Assembly (NCBI RefSeq): GCF_900095885.1
Contig: NZ_LT615367.1
Location: 310,001-374,000 of the forward strand
Length of the DNA stretch: 64,000 nt
Origin: Dickeya aquatica
GTDB lineage: Bacteria; Pseudomonadota; Gammaproteobacteria; Enterobacterales; Enterobacteriaceae
Direction: 5' to 3'
The notes beneath the pieces were generated by a model. The model ran no database searches. It worked only from the letters and a program-made list of their open reading frames with translations, and was not told the DNA's origin. Shown piece after piece: positions 56,114 through 64,000 of the stretch (the stretch's first letter is position 1; each line of letters starts with the position of its first letter). The position numbers were made by a program, and so were the translations under genes.

Positions 56114-57582
56114 TGACCGCTGAATTGTTGGTAAATATTACCCCTTCAGAAACGCGGGTCGCCTACATTGATGGCGGCATCTTGCAGGAAATTCACATTG
56201 AACGTGAGTCCCGGCGCGGCATTGTCGGCAATATTTATAAAGGGCGTGTCAGCCGCGTACTGCCGGGAATGCAGGCTGCGTTTGTTGACATCGGGCTGGA
56301 TAAAGCCGCGTTCTTGCACGCCTCTGACATCATGCCGCACACCGAGTGCGTGGCCGGTGATGAGCAGAAGAATTTCCATGTGCGCGATATCGCCGAACTG
56401 GTACGTCAGGGGCAAGACCTGATGGTGCAGGTGGTGAAAGACCCGTTAGGCACTAAAGGTGCACGCCTGACCACCGATATCACGCTGCCGTCACGCTATC
56501 TGGTGTTTATGCCGGGAGCCTCGCATGTCGGGGTTTCCCAGCGTATTGAGAGCGAAGCCGAGCGTGAACGGCTGAAAAAAACCGTGGCAGATTACTGTGA
56601 CGAGCAGGGCGGGTTTATCATTCGCACTGCCGCAGAAGGCGTCGGTGAAGAGGAACTGTCGCAGGATGCGGCGTTTCTCAAACGGTTGTGGACCAAAGTG
56701 ATGGAGCGCAAAAAACGCAACCAGACCAAGTGCAAGCTGTATGGTGAACTGGCGCTGGCGCACCGCATTTTGCGCGATTTTGCTGGTGCCTCGCTCGATC
56801 GCATTCGGGTTGATTCCCGCCAGACTTACGAGTCGCTGCTGGAGTTTACCGCAGAATATATGCCGGAGATGACCGGTAAGCTCGAGCATTACAGCGGCAA
56901 ACAGCCGATTTTTGATCTGTATGATGTCGAGAATGAAATTCAGCGTGCGCTGGATCGCAAGGTAGAACTGAAATCTGGTGGGTATCTGATTATCGATCAA
57001 ACCGAAGCGATGACCACGATTGATATTAATACCGGGGCGTTTGTCGGGCATCGTAATCTGGATGAAACCATTTTCAACACCAATATCGAAGCCACCCAAG
57101 CCATTGCCCGTCAGCTCAGGTTGCGCAATCTGGGCGGCATCATCATCATTGATTTTATCGATATGAGTAATGAGGATCACCGCCGCCGCGTCCTGCATTC
57201 GCTGGAGCAGGCGCTCAGTAAAGATAGGGTGAAAACCGGCATCAGCGGCTTCTCGCAATTGGGATTAGTCGAAATGACCCGCAAGCGCACCCGTGAGAGC
57301 ATTGAGCATGTGCTGTGCAGCGATTGTCCAACCTGTCGCGGTCGCGGCACGGTGAAAACGGTGGAAACCGTCTGTTATGAGATAATGCGTGAAGTGGTGC
57401 GCGTACATCATGCCTATGATTCGGATCGCTTCCTGGTTTACGCATCACCCGCCGTGGGCGAGGCGTTAAAGAGCGACGAGTCGCACGCGCTGGCGGAAGT
57501 GGAAATTTTCGTTGGTAAGCAGGTTAAGGTGCAGATTGAACCGCTGTACAGTCAGGAACAGTTTGACGTAGTGATGATGTAG
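56113..57582 (+). CDS. rng: Ribonuclease G
   Basis: An endoribonuclease that matures the 5' end of 16S rRNA and degrades some mRNAs. A 489-residue protein with an N-terminal S1 domain (GNIYKGRVSRVLPGMQAAFVDIGLDKAAFLH), the RNase E/G core (DQTEAMTTIDINTGAFVG with catalytic aspartates, IIIDFIDM), and the zinc-link CSDCPTC. It lacks the long C-terminal scaffold of RNase E, as expected for Rng. Confidence 0.98.
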   Translation: MTAELLVNITPSETRVAYIDGGILQEIHIERESRRGIVGNIYKGRVSRVLPGMQAAFVDIGLDKAAFLHASDIMPHTECVAGDEQKNFHVRDIAELVRQGQDLMVQVVKDPLGTKGARLTTDITLPSRYLVFMPGASHVGVSQRIESEAERERLKKTVADYCDEQGGFIIRTAAEGVGEEELSQDAAFLKRLWTKVMERKKRNQTKCKLYGELALAHRILRDFAGASLDRIRVDSRQTYESLLEFTAEYMPEMTGKLEHYSGKQPIFDLYDVENEIQRALDRKVELKSGGYLIIDQTEAMTTIDINTGAFVGHRNLDETIFNTNIEATQAIARQLRLRNLGGIIIIDFIDMSNEDHRRRVLHSLEQALSKDRVKTGISGFSQLGLVEMTRKRTRESIEHVLCSDCPTCRGRGTVKTVETVCYEIMREVVRVHHAYDSDRFLVYASPAVGEALKSDESHALAEVEIFVGKQVKVQIEPLYSQEQFDVVMM

Positions 57583-57669
57583 TATCATGCGTTTTCCCTC
57601 TTGTGCAGGCGCGAGGTGGGGCTGTCAGGTTTTCGCTCGTCGCTGGTGATGAGTCATGAGGAGATATGC

Positions 57670-60600
57670 GTGAGGCGACTGCCCGGTATAACGCGCTTAC
57701 CCGCAATCTTAGCCGCCACGGGCGCGATCGTTGTTGTGCTGATAGCGTTGCTTATCAGCGCATTAAGAATGACGTTGCCCGCATTAAACGAGGTTCGCCC
57801 GCAGCTTGTCGGCTGGTTACAATCCACCACCGGTTTGCCAATCGACGTGGAGAGCCTGAGCGGGAGCTGGGAAACCTTCGGCCCGACGCTGGATATTACC
57901 AACCTGCGTATTCATCACCCCAATATGGAGTGGCAGTCCGAGCGCGTGTCTCTGGCGCTGGATGTCTGGCAGTCGTTGCTCCATTTTAAGTGGAAATTCC
58001 GCGATCTGACCTTCTATAACCTGCAAATGGAGCTCAAAACGCCCGTTGACCCGGAACGGCAGCGCACCCGCGCCTGGCAGCCCGACCAACTGGGTGCGCT
58101 GTTTTTGCGCCAGTTCGATCACTTTGACCTGCGCAATAGCCGGATTCGTTTCCTGACCCCCGCAGGAACGCAGGCCGAGCTGCATATCCCGCAACTGACG
58201 TGGCTCAATAGCAACGATCGCCACCGTGCCGAAGGCCAGATTAGCCTGTCGAGCTTTAATGGCCAGCACGGCGTAGTGCAGGTGCGTATGGACTTGCGTG
58301 ATGATCGGGGATGGCTGAATAACGGCGTGATTTATTTGCAGGCTGATAACATTGACATGAAGCCGTGGCTGGGGCGCTGGATTCGCAGCAACACCGGGCT
58401 TGAGAGCGCCGATTTTAGTCTGGCGGCCTGGTTGCAGGTGCGTGAAGGCGATATTTACGGCGGCGACTTGCTGTTGCGCGAGGGATCGGCAAGCTGGCTT
58501 GATGGCGAGACGCGTCATCGACTGGCGACCCGTGCGATGACGGTACACGCCAGCCGCTACCAAAATGGCTGGCAGGTCGGGATACCGGCTTTACAGCTTG
58601 AAACTGACGGCGTTGGCTGGCCGAAAGGGCAGTTAGCGGCGCTGTGGCTGCCTGAGAATACCGAGTTACCCGGCCCTTCCCGGCTGTCGGAATTGCGCAT
58701 ACGCGCCAGCCACCTGGCGCTGGGGCGTTTCGAGCCGCTGCTGGCATTGCTCAATACCACCACGCCTGCGCTGAAAACCTACTGGCAAGGGCTGCAACCG
58801 CAGGGGCAGGTGACGTCGCTGGCGCTGGATATTCCGCTGCAACAGCCGGAGCTAACGCGCTTTCAGGCGCACTGGCAGGATGTCGGCTGGAATAGCTGGC
58901 AGAACTTGCCGGGGATGGCGCACTTTTCTGGCGAGGCATCCGGCAGCCTGTCGCGTGGCCAGACACAGTTGCGTTTGGCTGACAGTACACTGCCGTACCC
59001 GAATATGTTCCGTGCACCGCTGGATATCCGGCAGGCGGACTTGAACCTGAACTGGCGCAGCGCCAGTGACGGCTGGGAGCTTTGGGGGCATGGGCTGGAT
59101 GTGCGTTCTCATTCACTGTCGGCGAACGGCGATTTCCACTACCGCCACCCGCAGCAGGGGGAACCGCGTCTGGATATTCTGGCGGGCCTGCGTCTTGAGG
59201 ATGCGGGCGATGCCTGGCGTTTCTACCCCGAGCCATTCATGGGCAAAACGCTGGTGGATTACCTTGCTGGCGCGCTGAAATCGGGCCAGGTGGATAACGC
59301 AACCCTTATCTTCGCAGGCAACCCGGCCCGCTTTCCGTTTGTTGCGCACGATGGGCAGTTTCAGGTGTGGGTACCGCTGGAAAAATCGCGTTTTGAGTTT
59401 CAACCCGGCTGGCCTGCGCTTGAGAACCTGAACATTAGCCTGAATTTTGAGAACAACGGCCTGTGGATGCTGGCACCTGACGTTGGGCTGGGTGAGGCGC
59501 GCGGGCTGAATATTCATGCCGACATCCCGGATTACAGCAAAGAAAAACTGCTGATTAACGGAGATATTCGCGGAACAGGTAAGCAAGTGAGCGATTACTT
59601 CGGGCAAACCCCGCTGAAGTCGTCATTAGGCAGCGCGCTGACGCAGGTGCAAATCGGCGGCCCTGTCGCAGGCACCTTGTCTTTGGATATTCCGCTCAAT
59701 GCCGGGCAGGTGAAGGCCAGCGGCGAGGTGTCGTTGAGTAATAACACCCTGTTCATCAAGCCGCTGGATGTGACGCTGCAAGCGGTCAGCGGCCAGTTTC
59801 GCTATGACAACGGCAACCTCGTCAGCCAGCCGATGCAGGCCAACTGGCTGGCCCAGCCGCTAAAGGTCAACTTTAGCACGCAGGAACAGGCACAGGCGTT
59901 TTTAGTCAACGTCGGCTTACAGGGAAACTGGGCGGTATCACGGCTGCCGGGTTTGCCTAAGCCGGTCGCCGCTGCGCTTGCGGGCAATGCCCAGTGGCAA
60001 AGCGCGGTGCAGGTGACGTTGCCGTCGCGCGGGGCTGCGCGCTACGAAGTGACGAGCCAGGTTGATCTCAAGGAAGTAAGTAGTCACTTACCTTCTCCGC
60101 TCAATAAAAACCCCGGAGACGCACTGGAATTGCAGGTGAATGCCAAAGGGGATGTGCGCAGTTTTGCGCTGACCGGTGAGTTTGGTAAACGCCAGTTTTT
60201 CAACAGCGCCTGGTTGCTCAAAGACAACAAAGTCATGCTGACGCGGGCGGCGTGGCAGCAGGGCACATCACTGCCTGCCTTGCCGGATGACTCCTCGCTG
60301 ACGCTGGCTCTGCCAGCACTCGATGGCGAACGCTGGCTGGCACTATTGCCGGGTGTGCGCGGTGCCGTGAGTGCGCAGGCGGGTAGCAGCCGCTTTCAGT
60401 GGCCGGAACGGGTGACATTGCGCACCCCGGAGCTGAAAATTCTTGGCCAGCAATGGCATGACCTGATGTTTACCAGCCGGGCTCAGGCGACAGGCAATGA
60501 AATTACCGCCACGGGGCGGGAAATCGACGGCCGTTTGTTAATCCCGGCCAGCGGGCTGTGGCGCACGGACATCCGCTATCTTTATTACAACCCGCAATGG

Positions 60601-61524
60601 CAGGGCGATGACGCCACCAACCCGGCGGCACTGGCGGAGAAAAAATCGCCGCTCAATGACCCGAGTATTCGGTTTGAGGATTGGCCCGCGTTGCAGTTTA
60701 GCTGCCGTGAGTGCTGGTTTTTGGGGCAGAATATCGGCCAGCTTAACGGCACCTTGCAGCCGGAGCCCGGTAAGCTGGTGCTGGCGAACGGGCAGGTGAA
60801 CAGCGGGAAGGCAAAACTGTCGCTGGAAGGGAGCTGGCAGGAGAATGGCGACGGAATGCGTACCGCGCTAAAAGGGCGCTTATCCGGTGACAGCCTGAGC
60901 GATAACGCGGACTGGCTGGGGCTGGTGACGCCGCTGCGCGCGGGCGCATTCAGCGTTGACTATGACCTGTACTGGCGCGGCTCGCCTTGGTCCCCCGATG
61001 TGCCAAGCCTGAGCGGTATTCTGAAAAGCGATATCGGCAAGGGGGAAATCGTGAATGTCGGCACCGGTCAGGCGGGGCAGTTGTTGCGTCTGGTGAGTTT
61101 CGATGCGCTGCTGCGTAAGCTACAGTTTGATTTCAGCGATACCTTCGGTAAAGGTTTCTATTTTGACTCGATTCGCAGCACGGCGTGGATCAAAGACGGG
61201 GTGCTGCATACCGACAACCTGCTGGTTGATGGGCTGGAGGCGGATATTGCCATGAAAGGCGATGTTGATTTGGTCAAACGCAACCTGTCGATGGAAGCGG
61301 TGGTCGCGCCGGAAATTTCGGCCACGGTCGGCGTGGCAACGGCGTTTGCCGTTAACCCGGTGATTGGCGCGGCGGTGTTTGCCGCCAGTAAAGTGCTGGC
61401 TCCGTTGTGGAGTAAAATTTCTCTGATTCGCTACCATATTTCCGGTAGTGTGGATCAACCAAAGATTCAGGAAGTAGTGCGTGAACCGCAAAAACCCAAC
61501 GCCGCCGCTGCGGCAAGGCAATAA
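57670..61524 (+). CDS. yhdP: YhdP, AsmA-like phospholipid-transport protein
   Basis: A large envelope protein (1,284 residues) of the AsmA/TamB/YdbH group that bridges the periplasm and helps move phospholipids to the outer membrane. One N-terminal helix (LPAILAATGAIVVVLIALLISAL) anchors it; the rest is repetitive beta sequence forming a long groove. The C-terminus (RYHISGSVDQPKIQEVVREP) is conserved. I chose the GTG at 57670, after GAGGAG, because VRRLPGI matches E. coli MRRLPGI; an ATG-like frame further upstream is not supported. Confidence 0.95.
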   Translation: MRRLPGITRLPAILAATGAIVVVLIALLISALRMTLPALNEVRPQLVGWLQSTTGLPIDVESLSGSWETFGPTLDITNLRIHHPNMEWQSERVSLALDVWQSLLHFKWKFRDLTFYNLQMELKTPVDPERQRTRAWQPDQLGALFLRQFDHFDLRNSRIRFLTPAGTQAELHIPQLTWLNSNDRHRAEGQISLSSFNGQHGVVQVRMDLRDDRGWLNNGVIYLQADNIDMKPWLGRWIRSNTGLESADFSLAAWLQVREGDIYGGDLLLREGSASWLDGETRHRLATRAMTVHASRYQNGWQVGIPALQLETDGVGWPKGQLAALWLPENTELPGPSRLSELRIRASHLALGRFEPLLALLNTTTPALKTYWQGLQPQGQVTSLALDIPLQQPELTRFQAHWQDVGWNSWQNLPGMAHFSGEASGSLSRGQTQLRLADSTLPYPNMFRAPLDIRQADLNLNWRSASDGWELWGHGLDVRSHSLSANGDFHYRHPQQGEPRLDILAGLRLEDAGDAWRFYPEPFMGKTLVDYLAGALKSGQVDNATLIFAGNPARFPFVAHDGQFQVWVPLEKSRFEFQPGWPALENLNISLNFENNGLWMLAPDVGLGEARGLNIHADIPDYSKEKLLINGDIRGTGKQVSDYFGQTPLKSSLGSALTQVQIGGPVAGTLSLDIPLNAGQVKASGEVSLSNNTLFIKPLDVTLQAVSGQFRYDNGNLVSQPMQANWLAQPLKVNFSTQEQAQAFLVNVGLQGNWAVSRLPGLPKPVAAALAGNAQWQSAVQVTLPSRGAARYEVTSQVDLKEVSSHLPSPLNKNPGDALELQVNAKGDVRSFALTGEFGKRQFFNSAWLLKDNKVMLTRAAWQQGTSLPALPDDSSLTLALPALDGERWLALLPGVRGAVSAQAGSSRFQWPERVTLRTPELKILGQQWHDLMFTSRAQATGNEITATGREIDGRLLIPASGLWRTDIRYLYYNPQWQGDDATNPAALAEKKSPLNDPSIRFEDWPALQFSCRECWFLGQNIGQLNGTLQPEPGKLVLANGQVNSGKAKLSLEGSWQENGDGMRTALKGRLSGDSLSDNADWLGLVTPLRAGAFSVDYDLYWRGSPWSPDVPSLSGILKSDIGKGEIVNVGTGQAGQLLRLVSFDALLRKLQFDFSDTFGKGFYFDSIRSTAWIKDGVLHTDNLLVDGLEADIAMKGDVDLVKRNLSMEAVVAPEISATVGVATAFAVNPVIGAAVFAASKVLAPLWSKISLIRYHISGSVDQPKIQEVVREPQKPNAAAAARQ

Positions 61525-61570
61525 TCACGGTTCGGTTATCCGACGACATTGACAATAAGAGTGACATTCT

Positions 61571-63016
61571 ATGAGTCTGACATTTGTCAGTGAGCAATTA
61601 CTCACGGCCAATAACCTGAGCCATCAGGATCTGCATTCTATTCTGGGCACATTGAGTGAGCGGCGTATCGACTACGCCGATTTGTATTTTCAGTCCAGCT
61701 ATCATGAATCCTGGGTGCTGGAAGACCGCATCATCAAGGATGGCTCCTACCATATCGATCAGGGTGTCGGTATTCGCGCTATTCACGGCGAAAAAACCGG
61801 CTTTGCCTACGCTGACCAGATTACCCTTAATGCATTGCAGCAAAGTGCACAGGCGGCGCGCAGCATTGTGCGTGAACAGGGCGATGGCCGGGTGAAAACG
61901 CTGGGCGAGGTGGCGCATCGCGGCCTGTATACCCAGAATAATCCGCTGGATAGCTTATCGCGTGAAGACAAGATTGCCCTGCTACAGCGCGTGGATGCCA
62001 CCGCCCGCGCCGCTGATGCGCGTGTGCAGGAAGTGACGGCCAGCCTGACCGGGGTCTATGAACTGGTGCTGGTTGCCGCCACCGATGGCACGCTGGCGGC
62101 GGATGTGCGCCCGCTGGTGCGTTTATCCGTCAGTGTGCTGGTGGAAGATAATGGCCGACGCGAGCGTGGCTCCAGCGGCGGTGGTGCGCGCACCGGCTAT
62201 GACTATTTCTGGCAGCAGGAAGAGGGTGAAGCCCGTGCCGAGCACTGGGCGAAAGAAGCGGTGCGTATGGCGCTGGTGAACCTCTCTGCGGTGGCGGCTC
62301 CGGCAGGCTCAATGCCGGTGGTGCTCGGCGCAGGCTGGCCGGGCGTATTGCTGCATGAAGCGGTTGGCCATGGTCTGGAAGGGGATTTCAACCGCCGGGG
62401 CACCTCGGTGTTCAGCGGTCAGGTAGGCCAGCAGGTGGCGTCCTCACTGTGTACCGTGGTGGATGACGGCACCCTTGAAGGGCGTCGTGGTTCGCTGGCG
62501 ATTGATGACGAAGGGGTGGCCGGGCGCTACAACGTGCTGATTGAGAACGGTATCCTCAAAGGTTACATGCAAGACAAGCTCAATGCGCGGCTGATGGGGG
62601 TGGCTCCGACGGGCAATGGCCGCCGTGAGTCCTATGCGCATTTGCCGATGCCGCGTATGACCAACACCTACATGCTGGCCGGTCAGTCGACCGCACAAGA
62701 GATTATCGAAAGCGTGGAATATGGCCTGTATGCGCCGAACTTTGGCGGCGGCCAGGTGGATATCACCTCCGGTAAGTTCGTGTTCTCCACCTCTGAAGCC
62801 TATCTGATTGAAAACGGGCGTGTGACCACGCCGGTAAAAGGCGCTACGCTGGTTGGCTCCGGCATTGAAGCCATGCAGCAGATTTCGATGGTCGGCAACG
62901 ATCTGGCGCTGGATAAAGGTGTGGGCGTGTGCGGCAAAGAGGGCCAGAGCCTGCCGGTCGGTGTCGGGCAGCCGACGCTGAAGCTCGACAGCATTACCGT
63001 GGGCGGCACCGCCTAA
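61571..63016 (+). CDS. tldD: Metalloprotease subunit TldD
   Basis: Partner of TldE (PmbA) in the protease that matures microcin B17 and degrades CcdA antitoxin. The 481-residue protein has the zinc motif [11 protein letters not shown] (His262-His267) and the family segments [30 protein letters not shown] and [19 protein letters not shown]. It follows yhdP by 46 bp, as in E. coli. Confidence 0.97.
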   Translation: MSLTFVSEQLLTANNLSHQDLHSILGTLSERRIDYADLYFQSSYHESWVLEDRIIKDGSYHIDQGVGIRAIHGEKTGFAYADQITLNALQQSAQAARSIVREQGDGRVKTLGEVAHRGLYTQNNPLDSLSREDKIALLQRVDATARAADARVQEVTASLTGVYELVLVAATDGTLAADVRPLVRLSVSVLVEDNGRRERGSSGGGARTGYDYFWQQEEGEARAEHWAKEAVRMALVNLSAVAAPAGSMPVVLGAGWPGVLLHEAVGHGLEGDFNRRGTSVFSGQVGQQVASSLCTVVDDGTLEGRRGSLAIDDEGVAGRYNVLIENGILKGYMQDKLNARLMGVAPTGNGRRESYAHLPMPRMTNTYMLAGQSTAQEIIESVEYGLYAPNFGGGQVDITSGKFVFSTSEAYLIENGRVTTPVKGATLVGSGIEAMQQISMVGNDLALDKGVGVCGKEGQSLPVGVGQPTLKLDSITVGGTA

Positions 63017-63064
63017 GCGCGGGATTGACCAACCGCTTATCCCACGGTCATTCCACCACCTCTC

Positions 63065-63453
63065 AGGCCGCTGATGCGGCCTCAGACTGCTGACAAACGC
63101 GTTAAGTCCAGGACGAAGCCTCTTTCTGGCGTCAAAAACTGCGCTGAGGTGGGCGACTTCGCCGGGTGAGCCGCATGGATGCGGTGAAAGCCCGTGCCGC
63201 TCCGGGAGAGCGTCACGGGCGGCCCGAACCGCGAAGGCGAACGCCGAAGGTCGCGCGTAGCGCCGCAGTTTAGCCACCAGCCAGAGGTCAAGGAGAGGTG
63301 GCGCTTGCACCTCTCCTTGTCGTGCGTGCAATGAAGCTGCAAAGAAATAACACCGTTTATCCCGCACGAAATTCTTCACTGCCCCAACAAACCTCACCAT
63401 TCACCATTACAATATTGCTGTTTATCAACAGCCTCAGGCCGCTGATGCGGCCT
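63065..63453. repeat. Non-coding element bounded by identical palindromes
   Basis: The palindrome AGGCCGC-TGAT-GCGGCCT occurs at 63065-63082 and again at 63436-63453, in the same orientation and within a 21-bp identity. Between them is a GC-rich, highly structured, gene-free stretch that includes a perfect 12-bp hairpin at 63289-63319. The second copy is followed by GTTTTAT and lies next to the aaeR stop. It looks like a member of a dispersed intergenic repeat family, which one window cannot prove. It covers most of the 440 bp between tldD and aaeR. Confidence 0.6.
63289..63319 (+). repeat. Perfect 12-bp inverted repeat inside the element
   Basis: CAAGGAGAGGTG and CACCTCTCCTTG around a 7-nt loop. 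No U-tract follows (TCGTGCGTG), so it does not look like an ordinary terminator. Confidence 0.85.
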
Positions 63454-63456
63454 GTT

Positions 63457-64000
63457 TTATGTGCCTGCCTCTGTGTTGTGCGGGTTTTCCTGCCGATATC
63501 CCTGATAAATCAGCGCCACTTTATTGAAATAGTCCGTCAGGTAATTGATACAGACCTGGACTTTGAGCGGCAGATTATCCGGCCGGGTATACAGCGCGTA
63601 TACCGGGCGCGGGTCGGAATGGTAGCGCGGGAACAGAATTTCTATCTCGCCGCGTTTTATCTCCTCAAAAACCCACATCATCGGCACATGGGCGATGCCC
63701 ACTCCCTGTTTTAACCAGCGAATTAATGTCAGCGGGTCATTGGTGACAAACCGGCCCTGCGGCTGAATGCGGATTGTCATGCCTTCGGGGGCGATCAATT
63801 CAAATTCGCTGTCCGGGCGCACGCTGTACTCCAGCCAGGAAAAATTACCCATATCCGAGGGTTTTTCCGGTGTGCCGTGCTGGGCGAGATAGGTTTTAGC
63901 CGCACACACCACCATCGGCATGGAACCGATGCGGCTACAGTACAAGCTGGAGTCTTGCAGTGCGCCGACCCGAATAACGATATCCAGTCCATCGGCGATA
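63457..64000 (-). CDS. aaeR: AaeR, LysR-family regulator (3' part)
   Basis: The C-terminal 180 or so residues of a LysR regulator; the DNA-binding N-terminus lies beyond the window. Visible effector-domain segments are IADGLDIVIRVGALQDSSL, SMPMVVCAAKTYLAQHG, SWLEYSVRPDSEFELIAPEG, RFVTNDPLTLIRWLKQGVGIAHVP and RYHSDPRPVYALYTRPDNLPLKVQV, all very close to E. coli AaeR. The place next to tldD agrees. AaeR activates the aaeXAB aromatic-acid efflux genes, which would lie outside the window. Confidence 0.93.
   Translation of the reverse strand, partial: IADGLDIVIRVGALQDSSLYCSRIGSMPMVVCAAKTYLAQHGTPEKPSDMGNFSWLEYSVRPDSEFELIAPEGMTIRIQPQGRFVTNDPLTLIRWLKQGVGIAHVPMMWVFEEIKRGEIEILFPRYHSDPRPVYALYTRPDNLPLKVQVCINYLTDYFNKVALIYQGYRQENPHNTEAGT

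Noticed and set aside
62444..63400. A 318-codon minus-strand frame across tldD and the intergenic element
   Set aside because: Half is antisense to tldD and the rest is the structured non-coding element; no family resemblance.

Overview
The window is chromosomal DNA of an enterobacterium (order Enterobacterales). Gene order and protein sequences fit Pectobacteriaceae (Dickeya, Musicola, Brenneria or Lonsdalea type); the genus is inferred from general resemblance only. Almost all of it is densely packed core genome, with two accessory insertions. I found no phage, insertion sequence or CRISPR array.

Left part (1-12,500): thiamin genes thiC-thiE-thiF-thiS-thiG-(thiH) on the minus strand behind a promoter and TPP riboswitch. 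Then come nudC, hemE, nfi, yjaG, hupA and yjaH on the plus strand, and purHD on the minus strand with a PurR operator. This is the E. coli order around hupA, except that rsd is not found between thiC and nudC.

Centre (12,600-18,110): one complete rRNA operon: P1/P2 promoters, 16S, tRNA-Ile(GAT), tRNA-Ala(TGC), 23S, 5S and terminator. Its left flank (purHD) is that of E. coli rrnE; its right flank (yhdZYXW onward to fis, accBC and mreBCD) is that of E. coli rrnD. The operon is therefore a junction between two E. coli map regions.

Accessory block 1 (18,333-30,074): an N-acetylgalactosamine/galactosamine catabolic cluster. It holds the repressor AgaR, tagatose-bisphosphate aldolase (AgaZ/KbaZ and KbaY), AgaS deaminase, AgaA deacetylase, a complete mannose-class PTS (AgaF, V, W, E), two tandem SIS proteins of the UPF0309 type, and a large secreted protein of unrecognised family that may be a glycan-active beta-propeller. 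Base composition becomes AT-rich from the PTS IIB gene onward.

Transport genes (30,203-36,285): the general amino-acid ABC transporter yhdWXYZ behind a sigma-54 promoter with NtrC-like sites, then a second amino-acid binding protein and permease with no ATPase gene.

Accessory block 2 (36,525-40,195): a Wzt-type polysaccharide-export ATPase with a carbohydrate-recognition tail, translationally coupled to a 709-residue protein made of a propeller-like head, a coiled coil built from twelve 14-residue repeats, and a basic tail. No permease or glycosyltransferase gene accompanies them. This is the most unusual locus in the window.

Right part (40,300-64,000): conserved core genes dusB-fis, prmA, panF-yhdT, accBC, aroQ, msrPQ, acuI, csrD, mreBCD, maf, rng, yhdP and tldD, then the 3' part of aaeR. 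A roughly 390-bp non-coding element bounded by identical palindromes lies between tldD and aaeR.
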